From Sinorhizobium sp. RAC02 (GTDB lineage Bacteria; Pseudomonadota; Alphaproteobacteria; Rhizobiales; Rhizobiaceae): a DNA stretch of 64,000 nucleotides. This document shows positions 28,953 through 37,421 of the stretch, piece after piece (positions within the stretch are counted from its first letter, which is position 1; each line of letters begins with the position of its first letter). Below the pieces are notes generated by a model that saw only the letters and a program-made list of their open reading frames with translations, did no database searches and had not been told where the DNA came from. The stretch covers positions 2,294,001 through 2,358,000 of the forward strand of contig NZ_CP016450.1 of assembly GCF_001713395.1 (NCBI RefSeq), in the 5' to 3' direction. Both the position numbers and the translations under genes were made by a program.

Positions 28953-29056
28953 TTCACGTTGCGGGCACGTTGCCTTGCATCAATACAGGTTGACCCGCAG
29001 CAAACGGCGTTGCTGAATCATTCGGTTTGAGTTCTGAATCAAAAATCCCGAACTCG

Positions 29057-29078
29057 GAATCAAAAGAGCGCAATTTGT
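29057..29078. repeat. 22-bp direct repeat, copy 2
   Basis: This is an exact copy of 28931-28952. It lies between the stop of the DUF429-like gene and the start of the small gene, in a 300-bp gap that otherwise holds no gene. Confidence 0.6.
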
Positions 29079-29091
29079 CTCAGGTCCTGAA

Positions 29092-29127
29092 GACGTGAGG
29101 TACGTTGCCGACAACCTGCCTCACGTC
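29092..29127. terminator. Inverted repeat after the DUF429-like gene
   Basis: GACGTGAGG (29092-29100) pairs with CCTCACGTC (29119-29127), with an inner GTTG/CAAC pair in the loop. It lies 9 bases past the stop at 29136. There is no T-run, so a terminator role is only possible. Confidence 0.35.
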
Positions 29128-29135
29128 ATCTCGGG

Positions 29136-30074
29136 TTACCGTGCATCATTGCGATGATGACCGAGGATCCAACCCTCCCATCTGCGCACCCCATCGATAT
29201 CCGGAACGCCCTCGTCGCGCCGCCCGTCGACGACGTCGAGCATACCGAGCAGGCCGACGGCTGCATCAAAACGGTCTTCACCGGCTTTATCCGCGCCGAA
29301 CCCATCTTCGATCATCGGCAATAAAGCATGAGCGTCGATATCCGGCCGTGCCTCAAGCCAAGGTATCATCATCTTCGCTATCCGCTGGCGGTCTGCCTGC
29401 CGCCGCTTGCTCCAGCCGCCGCGGGGCATGCCGAGCTGTCGGTAGACGTCACCGGGATAAGTCTCAGCGATGACGCATGGCCTCGTGTCGAGGAGATCGG
29501 CCAGTCGACCGTCGAATGGCCAGAGGCCGATGTCATCCAGCCGGGGGACGATCATCTCGCGCCACCCGGTGATGGCACCCTTTCCGACCTGATTGCCGCC
29601 GAGCGTCCAGAACAGCATGCAGGCGGCCTGCCTATCCGGGGTCGCGCGTTCGCACAGACGCAGAAGCGCGTGCGGATCGGTTACGCCGAGAGCATCGAAG
29701 AGATGCGCGCGTTGGGTGCCGCCCGGCCGCGCCGGATAGAACGGGCGGTGGAGGGAGATACGGCTACGGTGGTCGGCAACGCTATACCAGTCCGACCAGA
29801 TACCCGATCCGAACGAGGCAAGGGCTTCACGAAACGAGCCAAGCTCGGTAGCGCGCGCGTAGGCCATCGGAAGACCGATCGGTAAATCGAAGCCGAGGAG
29901 CAGAGCGCCTTTGTCCACCGATCTGGCCTTCATCCGGTCAATCAGGGTCGACGTGTCGCCCACCAGCTCTGGTGCATGGACCTGCCAGCGCAGGCCGTCC
30001 CGGATGGTGACCGACATCCAGCGCTTCTTCCTGTCCATGCTCCAGTCGCAATGCGCGACGACAGCGACATTCAT
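29136..30074 (-). CDS. DUF429-like protein with RNase H fold (putative nuclease)
   Basis: This 312-residue protein resembles DUF429-type predicted nucleases: an initial strand VAVVAHCDWSMDRKKRWMSV (Asp about 10), LLLGFDLPIGLP (Asp about 63), AETYPGDVYRQLG (Glu about 207) and EDRFDAAVGLLGM (Asp about 270). These fit an RNase H-like acidic metal site. It is the last gene of the row that starts at 36118, about 36 bases after the protease gene. In that context it could be a nuclease effector or a substrate-processing subunit. Family assignment is from motif order, and catalysis is unproven. Confidence 0.65.
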   Translation of the reverse strand: MNVAVVAHCDWSMDRKKRWMSVTIRDGLRWQVHAPELVGDTSTLIDRMKARSVDKGALLLGFDLPIGLPMAYARATELGSFREALASFGSGIWSDWYSVADHRSRISLHRPFYPARPGGTQRAHLFDALGVTDPHALLRLCERATPDRQAACMLFWTLGGNQVGKGAITGWREMIVPRLDDIGLWPFDGRLADLLDTRPCVIAETYPGDVYRQLGMPRGGWSKRRQADRQRIAKMMIPWLEARPDIDAHALLPMIEDGFGADKAGEDRFDAAVGLLGMLDVVDGRRDEGVPDIDGVRRWEGWILGHHRNDAR

Positions 30075-30109
30075 ACCTTGCTCCCCATCACGATGCGCAC
30101 CGAAGGCTA

Positions 30110-30877
30110 TCAGCTTCCACCGGCACGATCACTGTCTTTGAGGAGCCGCTTCACGGCCACTCCGTCAAGCGCCTGGGCATCGAACAGCGCCTTCACCAAA
30201 GCATCAAGTCCGTCCCGGTTTTCGTTCAGAACCTCGACGGCCCGTGCGAGCGCCTTATCAAGCCTCGCATGGATGCGAGCCGACAGATCCGGATTGCCAT
30301 CGAGCACGGCGGTCGGATCTTTGTCGTCGCGGTAGAGCAGCGGCTGGATGGCGCCGAAGCCGAGGCTGCGCTCCATGGCGAGCGCCAGCCTTGTTGCCCG
30401 CGCCAGATCGCTGTCGTCGGTGCCGCCAGATCCGGCAGACACGCTCCCGACGACAATCTGCTCGGCGGCCCTCCCCGCCATCAGCATTGCCAGCATGTCC
30501 TCCCGATAGCCGAGGGTATCGCTGCCGGATGCAGTGAAGCCAAGCTGGCTATAGCCACCACCGCCAGGCGTATCGATGTTGAGGCCGTGGATTGGACCGA
30601 GCCGGAGAGCGTTGTGAACGACCGCATGGCCGGACTCGTGGATCGCAAAACGCCAGCGCAAATCATATGGCACCTGAGGACGGTCCATCCGGATGCCCTC
30701 CTCGATGTCTTCGTAACGGATCGACCGCTTCTGCCGGCGCGCTTTCAACCGCGCTTGCCGAACGATCCGCTCGATGTCGGCGCCTGTCATGCCCATGGCG
30801 CGGGTCGCGAGTTTGTTCAAAGCTGCCTGAACTGCTTCGGGCGTCACTGGTTCAAGGCGCGTGGATGTGATGGTCAA
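30110..30877 (-). CDS. AAA lid plus M41 (FtsH-type) zinc peptidase, detached from its ATPase
   Basis: Residues 15-65 (MGMTGADIERIVRQARLKAR) look like the small lid domain of an FtsH-type AAA+ module. From about residue 75 there is an M41 metallopeptidase with the zinc motif AIHESGHAVV (HESGH, residues 80-84) and a later Asp ligand in DDSDLARATRLALAME. In ordinary FtsH the AAA+ core, lid and protease are one chain. Here the chain is broken between core and lid: the start overlaps the stop of the ATPase gene by 4 bases (ATGA). The two products should work as one protease complex. No membrane helix is seen. Confidence 0.82.
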   Translation of the reverse strand: MTITSTRLEPVTPEAVQAALNKLATRAMGMTGADIERIVRQARLKARRQKRSIRYEDIEEGIRMDRPQVPYDLRWRFAIHESGHAVVHNALRLGPIHGLNIDTPGGGGYSQLGFTASGSDTLGYREDMLAMLMAGRAAEQIVVGSVSAGSGGTDDSDLARATRLALAMERSLGFGAIQPLLYRDDKDPTAVLDGNPDLSARIHARLDKALARAVEVLNENRDGLDALVKALFDAQALDGVAVKRLLKDSDRAGGS

Positions 30878-32835
30878 TTCGCTGCTCCTTTCCGAGCTTT
30901 TCCGGAACCCTGTTCGCCGCTGTCTTCGCTGGCCTGTCCGTTAAAGGCCGATGGCTCATCCGTCATGCCGATGAGTTCGGGATTGCCCTCCTCCACCGCG
31001 GCGCTGACTGCGTTCTTGTCCCTAACCAGGGCCGCAACATCATCGCCCAGATGATAGGCGAAGATCTCCGCGAGCGTCGCGACATCAGGCAAGGGGATTT
31101 CGATATGCGTCTCAAGTCTCCCAGAGCGCTTGATCGCGTCATCGATCTGGTCCGGCCTGTTCGTGGCACCGACGATGACCAGCCCCTCGCTCTTCACGGC
31201 ACCATCGAGCAGTTCGAGCGCCTTGTTGACGAGCGTATTCCAATAGTCGGCGTACTCCTGTTCCGCTGGCTGCCGTTTGCCGATGCCGTCGATCTCGTCG
31301 ATAAACAGGATCGACGGCGCCAACGCACGCGCCTCCGCAAACGTCTTGGCCATCTTGTCGATGACATCATTGAGATGCCCGCCCTGAAGCCAGGTGGAAA
31401 CGGAGGTGACGACCAGCGGAACCTGCAAGGAGTTGCACAGCGCGCGGGCGAAGGTCGTCTTGCCGGTCCCCGGCGCGCCGTAGAGCAGAAGTTTGGTGCT
31501 CATGTCCGCCCAGGCCAGCGAGCCTGCCCGGTAGTCGACGAGATCTACTTTCAGATCCAGTGCCCAGGTCTTGGCCTTGCCGTAGCCGGAGAGCGTTTCG
31601 ACCGTCAGTGACGGGCGACCGGATGCATCGGTCTTATCCAGCGGCTCCGGCTGAATGACCTCGGCGCCCGATGGCTTGTCACGCTTCCACCCACCGCCGC
31701 CGTCCTTTCCGGACGAGGTCTTCTCTGACGATGCCGCATCCTTCTTCGACTTCGATGGCTTGCCGGCGTCGGTCGTAGCCGGATCGGCTTCGCCATCATC
31801 GCCGTCCCGGGCCGCAATGCGATTGCGCTCGGTGAGCGACGCCACCACCGCGATCACCTCATGGGCGCTCCGCCCCGGTCGGAACGCCAGCACGACGTCG
31901 TCGATGGTCAGGTAGTGGGCATCGTAGGCATTTGACCACTGCTCGAGAGCGGCGATGCCAGCAGTGCCATGCATCACTTCCACCATCGTACTGATGAAGG
32001 CATAATCCAGCCAGCCTGTGGAGAGATTGATATCGGCGGCAAGGGTGATCTCCGACGGAATGCACTCCGACTTCTCCGAGATGGCCACAACGGGATAATC
32101 CCGCGTCAGGGCATTCACCAACCGCCGCTGCAGCGCCGCCCCGCCGATGCGCCGGACATTGTCTCCGATGAACTGGATATAGGTCCGTCCCGCTCCTTCG
32201 GACGCTACAAAAGACCCGTCGTCATAGACATAGTCACCATCGATCCCATTCGGCGCACCCCCAGGGATAAAGCCGACCACCTCGATCAGCCGCCGCATGG
32301 CCTGCTCGAAGCCTGCCATCGGCGCATGCAGCGACACGACGGGCGCCGACATGGCGGCAGCACGCACAATCTTGGCAAAGGGCACGGGGCCATTCTCGAT
32401 CGCACGGGCAAGCACGAGGGCGGCGACGATGTTGCTGACCAAGGGCGCCCTCCCTGCCCGGCCGACCAAGCTAACCGCGTAAGCGCGGCGAGCATGATCA
32501 GTGGCAGAGATAGATTCACCGCCTCCGGCCTGCGTCCCTCCAGACGGAAACGGCGAGACGAACGCATGAGGTCTGCCTTCGGTCACGACGATATCAGACG
32601 GCTGAGGCGGCGGCAGAAGATAGCCGCCAAAATTCCGGCGCAGCCATGCCAGGTCGCGATCACGATCTCCGGACAGACGAGACGTATCGAAGACCGGTGC
32701 GTAGCGCCGCAGCAGATGCCCGCTGACGTCAACGATCTTCATGTGCAGCAGACCATTGCGATGGCCATTGCGCTGCGCCTCACGACGGGCGATGCGCTCG
32801 AGGCGGCGAATGAGGAGACGCGACAGCTTATTCAT
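30874..32835 (-). CDS. AAA+ ATPase, FtsH/CDC48-like core without protease domain
   Basis: This 653-residue protein starts at the ATG at 32835. The AAA+ core is C-terminal: Walker A YGAPGTGKT (residues 452-460), Walker B SILFIDEIDG (508-517), sensor region VIVGATNRPDQ and SGRLETH arginine-finger area. Residues 345-400 are a Lys/Ser/Asp-rich linker. Residues 1-340 form a large domain with no recognised relative, so it is probably a substrate- or target-recognition part. The lid and peptidase are encoded by the overlapping next gene. No transmembrane segment is seen, unlike housekeeping FtsH, pointing to a soluble unfoldase-protease. Confidence 0.85.
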   Translation of the reverse strand: MNKLSRLLIRRLERIARREAQRNGHRNGLLHMKIVDVSGHLLRRYAPVFDTSRLSGDRDRDLAWLRRNFGGYLLPPPQPSDIVVTEGRPHAFVSPFPSGGTQAGGGESISATDHARRAYAVSLVGRAGRAPLVSNIVAALVLARAIENGPVPFAKIVRAAAMSAPVVSLHAPMAGFEQAMRRLIEVVGFIPGGAPNGIDGDYVYDDGSFVASEGAGRTYIQFIGDNVRRIGGAALQRRLVNALTRDYPVVAISEKSECIPSEITLAADINLSTGWLDYAFISTMVEVMHGTAGIAALEQWSNAYDAHYLTIDDVVLAFRPGRSAHEVIAVVASLTERNRIAARDGDDGEADPATTDAGKPSKSKKDAASSEKTSSGKDGGGGWKRDKPSGAEVIQPEPLDKTDASGRPSLTVETLSGYGKAKTWALDLKVDLVDYRAGSLAWADMSTKLLLYGAPGTGKTTFARALCNSLQVPLVVTSVSTWLQGGHLNDVIDKMAKTFAEARALAPSILFIDEIDGIGKRQPAEQEYADYWNTLVNKALELLDGAVKSEGLVIVGATNRPDQIDDAIKRSGRLETHIEIPLPDVATLAEIFAYHLGDDVAALVRDKNAVSAAVEEGNPELIGMTDEPSAFNGQASEDSGEQGSGKARKGAAN

Positions 32836-33331
32836 CGATCCTACCCTCCGTCGTCGCGGCAATAATTGCCGTTTTGAGATCGGGCGACGGGGTCTTCGTC
32901 GGCTTGCGCCGCTTCAAGCTGCCCGGCCCTGCCTGGCGGCGCTCCCGGATCATACGGCGACCGAAGCGAGGCTTGGTCGAATGCGGCTTGGCCGGATCCG
33001 GCTGAGATGAGGCAACAAGATCGCGGTTGCGCCCGGCAAGCCAGTCGAGCAACAGGCGGCAGGCCGGATTACCGTGATCGGCATGCGCCCGTAGTCGGCC
33101 GATGATCGCATCCGGCACAATGCCGGTAAGGCAGTCGCCCTGCCGGACGTGACCGAGTGCCAATCCGATCAGGGCAGCCGGGTCGTCGGCAAGCGGACGG
33201 CCAAGACCGGATCCGGGATAGTGGAAGATAGTCCCATGCGAACGATGGCAGGCGAGGTTTGATGAGGCAGCGGACGAGATCGCCTCGCAACGGATGCGCG
33301 GCGGCACATCCGGATGGGTGTCAGAAGTCAT
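32828..33331 (-). CDS. Small basic protein of the split-FtsH gene set
   Basis: This is a 167-residue protein with no recognised family. Residues 35-105 are helical and include a Cys/His-containing stretch (ASSNLACHRSHGTIFH). The C-terminal third is strongly basic and low complexity (RRMIRERRQAGPGSLKRRKP), suggesting nucleic-acid binding. It starts at the ATG at 33331 behind AAGGAG and overlaps the ATPase start by 8 bases, so it is translationally coupled and probably acts with it. It follows the PD-(D/E)XK gene by about 150 bases. Confidence 0.6.
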   Translation of the reverse strand: MTSDTHPDVPPRIRCEAISSAASSNLACHRSHGTIFHYPGSGLGRPLADDPAALIGLALGHVRQGDCLTGIVPDAIIGRLRAHADHGNPACRLLLDWLAGRNRDLVASSQPDPAKPHSTKPRFGRRMIRERRQAGPGSLKRRKPTKTPSPDLKTAIIAATTEGRIDE

Positions 33332-33478
33332 GACGGCTCCTTGGCCGAACCGCTTTAGGTCCGGCGCCAATGAGATGAAGGAAGGATGAGGAGCCACGGC
33401 CTCTGGCCATGGCGGTCAACGTCCGATGCCTGACGGCGAGCGTCAGGGCACGGCGTTCAAATCATCATGGCACTTGGA

Positions 33479-34615
33479 TCAATGCGCCGCCGGACGGCGG
33501 GCATAGCCGACGCGGAAGAAGACCGGTGTGGGCGCGTCATCCTCGATCTCATCGCACGGGCCGACATCGGCGCCCAGATCATCACAAGTGCGATCATCAC
33601 GAGCGAGATCGCCCTCACCCAAGCGGGCAGCCTGGTCTTCCTCGAAGGTGCGGCCTGGACCGTTGAGATTGATCCGCGAGGGCATGGGAGCTGGCGAACG
33701 TCCGACCACGTCGGCCGCAACGGTCATGGCCCGCTCGTTCACCCCGATCGCCCTGCGCGCCTCGACTTCGAGAAGCTGCTGCACACGACGACCGAAGCGC
33801 CGACGCAGTTCTGCCATGCAGGCCGCGACACCATCGATCTCCAGAAGGTCGTCGATCTCAGAAAGAGCCCAGACACCACTGGCATGATCGCTTGGACGGC
33901 TGGCGCCATCGACGATCGCCACTTCGACCGTGTCGACCATCAACCGCTTCTGGTTCTTGTAAAGCCAGTCCGGCAGAACCATCGCTCCTGCCATCATCTT
34001 CATCTTCAGCTCTTCGAGGCGGCTCGTATCGCCATAGGACGCCAACGACCGCTTGAGGTCCAAGATGTAGGCCGTGTGACGCGCGCGGTTCACAACGATC
34101 AGGTCGGGGGTATAGCTGCCTTTCGCCGGCGCCTCGCAATCGAGCTTGATGCCGTCAAGGCTCGACCAGTCGTGTCCGGAGACGGCTTCCATCGCCGCCT
34201 TCACGAGCGGCAGCTTCAAGGACTGGGTCAGGACGAGGATGTTCGGGTTGGCCTTGGCCAGGCGGTCGACCGCCTGTTCCAAAAGCTTGCCTTCCCGGAA
34301 TGAGACCGCGCGGACAAGCGAGGCGATATTGACGTAATGGCCGAGGATCTCGTCTTCGGTTGGTTCGCCATCCATGATGGCGGCAATGGCGCGATCGATC
34401 AGCAGATCGAGATCGGCCTCGACATCGGCGAAGCGAACGAGATGCGGATGACGGCGCAGGACCGCAGGCTCGTGGACTGAAGCCACAGCCTGAACTGCGT
34501 TACGGCCAAAGGCGAACAGCCGCGGGCGGGATGCGGCAGCCGCGGCGGCTTCGCTGGTGTTGATGATAGAACGGAGAACTTCCCCATAGGGAACAGAAGC
34601 GGTATTCGTGCTCAT
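33479..34615 (-). CDS. PD-(D/E)XK nuclease-like protein
   Basis: This 378-residue protein carries a clear PD-(D/E)XK catalytic site: Glu in REGKLLEQAV (about 108), YTPDLIVV (P170-D171) and AYILDLKRS (D186, K188), each on the expected strand, with a following helix (LEELKMKMMAGAMVL). Residues 1-100 are helical. It is the likely DNA-cleaving subunit of the split-FtsH gene set. The C-terminal 70 residues are acidic and probably disordered. The start at 34615 is supported by GGAAT. A hairpin upstream (34877-34895) may separate it from the first gene of the set. Confidence 0.72.
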   Translation of the reverse strand: MSTNTASVPYGEVLRSIINTSEAAAAAASRPRLFAFGRNAVQAVASVHEPAVLRRHPHLVRFADVEADLDLLIDRAIAAIMDGEPTEDEILGHYVNIASLVRAVSFREGKLLEQAVDRLAKANPNILVLTQSLKLPLVKAAMEAVSGHDWSSLDGIKLDCEAPAKGSYTPDLIVVNRARHTAYILDLKRSLASYGDTSRLEELKMKMMAGAMVLPDWLYKNQKRLMVDTVEVAIVDGASRPSDHASGVWALSEIDDLLEIDGVAACMAELRRRFGRRVQQLLEVEARRAIGVNERAMTVAADVVGRSPAPMPSRINLNGPGRTFEEDQAARLGEGDLARDDRTCDDLGADVGPCDEIEDDAPTPVFFRVGYARRPAAH

Positions 34616-34936
34616 AGCCCGATTCCTTCTTGTACAAGGTTGACGGTCAGGCCCTTGTCGATGTTGGTAGCATCGGCTTGGGCCGTCTTGTTCCAGACAT
34701 CCGGAACGTCCGCAACCTGACAGGACCCGAGGTCGGGCTCAAGGACCCCAAAGCAAAAAAGAGAACGAAGCCGGTACAAGGTTAACACCGGGCTCACAGT
34801 TCCCTGGCTGGAAGCGATCGAAAATTGCGGATCGTATTTCGTTGCCGCAGATTCTGGCTGGATCCGGAAATGAGAAAGGGCCGACGAGCGGCCCTCTCGA
34901 ACTCGATGGCAAGACCGGTAGTCCGGCCTTCCAACT
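34616..34936. other. Gene-free gap with terminator-like hairpin
   Basis: About 320 bases without a convincing coding frame lie between the DUF3102-like gene and the PD-(D/E)XK gene. The hairpin at 34877-34895 lies here, and the string GTACAAGGTT occurs twice (near 34632 and 34774), so it may hold a separate promoter with repeated operator sites for the nuclease gene. Confidence 0.4.
34877..34895 (-). terminator. Hairpin after the DUF3102-like gene
   Basis: AGGGCCG and CGGCCCT form a 7-bp stem with a 5-base loop. The minus strand continues TTTCTC, a plausible terminator about 40 bases past the stop at 34937. Confidence 0.55.
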
Positions 34937-36118
34937 TTAAGCCGTGGCGGATGGTGGCGAGGTCGGCTTTGCCTTGGCCTGGAACGCCGGACGCTCGACA
35001 CGCTTGGTGGTCTTGGCCAGCGCTTCCGTCAACGTGTGGATCGATTCCTCCTCCGTCTTCTCAGGCATCGACAAGTCGACCGTAGCGACGATGCCAAAGG
35101 CCGCCGCCATCGACGTCACCGCGTCTTCGATCGATGGCGCTCCGGCTGCGGCCGGCGTCGAAGCCTCGGGCGTTTCGACCATCACTGTCTCGGTTACGGG
35201 AACCGCGAGGGCAGCCGCCTTCGCATCCGGCCAGCTCGGCCCGGCCTTTTTCGAGGTCGCCCAGTCGAGCAAGGGGACGACCTCGGTTTCCAGCCAAGTC
35301 CGAAGTTCGGCTTTGTCAGGCCACGTCGTATCGCTACCCATCTTGTAGAGCATGGCGCTGACCGCAGCCCAGTTGGATCCGGACGGCAGCCGAGTGGTAT
35401 CAATAACGAACGCAGCCCTAGAGTTGGGAATTACGAACTGCACAAGACTTTCGAGTTCCTTCTGCGCAAGTCGTGCCGTCAGGTGCGTCTTTTCGGCAAG
35501 GGACTTTTTGACGATGTTCTTTTTCGGCAACGCTTCAGCCACGTGGCCGCGAATCTCCTCAAGGTGCGCAACGAACGACTTCAAGCCATCGCGGACCTTG
35601 ATAGCGATGATCGCCTTGAGCCCGTCGAGCCCACCGGCATCGTAGGGATCAACTTCCGGCATCTCATCGACGTCCGACTTCGACCTGGCGATGATGGCCG
35701 TGACATCCTGAACCCGCAGCCGATCGTGGGTGGTGGCAAAGCCGATGATCTGTTCGACCTGCGCCGGCGTGGCGCCGCTCATCTTTCCAAGCACGGTCGG
35801 GCCAACAGCAAGCGCCACAAGGATGGGCTTATAGGCACTCAGGTTGCGGTAAACCGCACGCCGCGTCCGGACGTGCCGCGCCGTGTAGCCGCAGCATTCG
35901 ACCGCCCATTTCTCCACGGTACCTTCCGGGAGGAGCAAAGCGATCCTTTCGAGACGCTCCCCGGATTCGAAGGCCTCTTCCGTCGATCTGCGCTGCGCAC
36001 CGATGAGGAGCTTGGCCTCATCCTCAAGCAGGATCTTCAACTCCTCGCCGATCGCGTTCTCTTCATAGAAGGGGCGGGCGGCAGAGGCAAAAGCGGATGC
36101 TTTATTGATGTTCTTCAC
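34937..36118 (-). CDS. DUF3102/ParB-like helical protein, first gene of the split-FtsH set
   Basis: This 393-residue protein starts with GTG behind AGGAGA. Residues 45-100 (GERLERIALLLPEGTVEKW, then CCGYTARHVRTRRAVYRNLS) resemble the helix-turn-helix region of DUF3102 proteins, which are often encoded by plasmids and islands. Residues 180-300 are mostly helical, and the tail from about 310 is Ala/Pro/Thr-rich and probably disordered. It may be the DNA-binding regulator or sensor of the downstream genes. Family assignment is tentative. It is divergent from the HNH gene at 36459. Confidence 0.55.
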   Translation of the reverse strand: MKNINKASAFASAARPFYEENAIGEELKILLEDEAKLLIGAQRRSTEEAFESGERLERIALLLPEGTVEKWAVECCGYTARHVRTRRAVYRNLSAYKPILVALAVGPTVLGKMSGATPAQVEQIIGFATTHDRLRVQDVTAIIARSKSDVDEMPEVDPYDAGGLDGLKAIIAIKVRDGLKSFVAHLEEIRGHVAEALPKKNIVKKSLAEKTHLTARLAQKELESLVQFVIPNSRAAFVIDTTRLPSGSNWAAVSAMLYKMGSDTTWPDKAELRTWLETEVVPLLDWATSKKAGPSWPDAKAAALAVPVTETVMVETPEASTPAAAGAPSIEDAVTSMAAAFGIVATVDLSMPEKTEEESIHTLTEALAKTTKRVERPAFQAKAKPTSPPSATA

Positions 36119-36458
36119 AGTTTATCTCCTTGTGTGTTTGCGGAAGTAAGCTTCCATGAGCTTACCAAACTATTATCGCACGGAATCCGAATAATTAAAC
36201 CAACTCAAGGTTTTGCAATAATTTGTTGCCAAGATATATACATCAGTAAATACTGTTTATACTTATAGAATGGTCATTTCGACCGCCTGACAGAGGAATC
36301 TTGCTTCTCGTTGAGGCAAGAAAAGCCTACACTTAATACGAGTGCGGCCTGAGGCGCTTTCCGGCCCGGGTGCACCCAAGCGCCGCCTTTCAACATCCTG
36401 CCCCGCCTGGTAGTCAGAACGGACTGGCCGCAACTCGTCTGCATGGAAAAGGGCGCTT
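36119..36458. promoter_or_regulatory. A+T-rich divergent promoter region
   Basis: This 340-base gap lies between the DUF3102-like gene (minus) and the HNH gene (plus). It is much A+T-richer than its surroundings, with stretches such as TATATACATCAG and CTGTTTATACTTATAG near 36235-36270 that could contain -10 elements in both directions. No coding frame is convincing. Confidence 0.4.
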
Positions 36459-37394
36459 ATGGCAAAGGCAGTTCTGACGACAAAGATCGATCCGACCTAT
36501 GACGATCTGCCCGAGCAGCGGTATCATTTCCCGCGGACCTATTTGCGTCAGATCGAGGCCGCGCGGAGAGACTGGATCGTCTATTACGAGCCACGGCGGC
36601 CCAGCGGTGATCTAATGAAGACGGGTGGCAAGCAGGCTTATTTCGCGACGGCCAGGATCTCCGACATCATCGAGGATCCCTCAAAGGCCGACCACTTCTA
36701 TGCGCTGATCGAGGACTTTCTGCAGTTCGACCACGCCGTGCCGTTCAAGGAGGCTGATCACTATTATGAGAGCGGCCTGCGCAAGGAGGACGGCTCAACG
36801 AACAAGGGCGCCTTCGGGCGCGCCGTCCGCAACATCCCGGATGAAGAATACGACCTGATCCTCGCCGCCGGCTTCGCGCATGTGCTTGGTCGACGAGACC
36901 GCGAGCGACCGGCGCCCGATCCGGCCGAGGAGGCGCGTCTTGGGTTTGGTGACAATCCGCAGATGCCCTACGAGGTCGACAGCATAGACCGACGGATCGT
37001 CTCCCACGTGCTACAGCGCCCCTTCCGGGACCGAGCGTTTTCTGTGGCGATCAAGGCGGCCTACCAGGACACCTGCGCCGTAACCGGCCTCAAGCTGTTC
37101 AATGGCGGCGGGCGCTCGGAAGTGCAAGCCGCCCATATTCGTCCGGTCGCAGATCGCGGGCCGGATAGCATTCGCAACGGCCTCGCCCTTTCCGGCACCG
37201 TGCACTGGATGTTCGACCGCGGCCTGATTTCGGTCGATGACGATTACAGCCTGCTAATCGCTGACAGCGGTGTGCCCAATACCATCACGCGGCTCATTAA
37301 TCCTGAGCGACGTCTGCTTGTGCCGACACGCGCGGACGAGCGGCCGCATTCGCAATTTCTGCAATATCACCGCATGCAGGTGTTCAAGGGGTGA
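36459..37394 (+). CDS. HNH endonuclease domain protein
   Basis: This 311-residue protein has a C-terminal HNH_2-type nuclease near residues 205-260 (DTCAVTGLKL, then EVQAAHIRPVADRGPD and NGLALSGTVHWMFDRGL). The metal-binding His pair and Asn are in place. Residues 1-180 form an N-terminal domain of the kind found in stand-alone restriction-like proteins; it may recognise modified DNA. It is convergent with hsdR, separated by only 27 bases that hold the island palindrome. No partner methyltransferase adjoins, so modification-dependent cutting is inferred. Confidence 0.82.
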   Translation: MAKAVLTTKIDPTYDDLPEQRYHFPRTYLRQIEAARRDWIVYYEPRRPSGDLMKTGGKQAYFATARISDIIEDPSKADHFYALIEDFLQFDHAVPFKEADHYYESGLRKEDGSTNKGAFGRAVRNIPDEEYDLILAAGFAHVLGRRDRERPAPDPAEEARLGFGDNPQMPYEVDSIDRRIVSHVLQRPFRDRAFSVAIKAAYQDTCAVTGLKLFNGGGRSEVQAAHIRPVADRGPDSIRNGLALSGTVHWMFDRGLISVDDDYSLLIADSGVPNTITRLINPERRLLVPTRADERPHSQFLQYHRMQVFKG

Positions 37395-37402
37395 GGTAGC
37401 AG

Positions 37403-37417
37403 CGGAAATAATTTCCG
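37403..37417. repeat. Island palindrome CGGAAAT-A-ATTTCCG
   Basis: A 15-bp dyad lies between the convergent HNH and hsdR genes. Position allows a bidirectional terminator, but the exact sequence recurs at four other module borders. Confidence 0.7.
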
Positions 37418-37421
37418 GCGA

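Noticed and set aside
35036..36268. Plus-strand frame of 410 codons opposite the DUF3102-like gene
   Set aside because: Arg/Leu-rich antisense product without domains; the minus-strand gene has a GTG with strong ribosome site.
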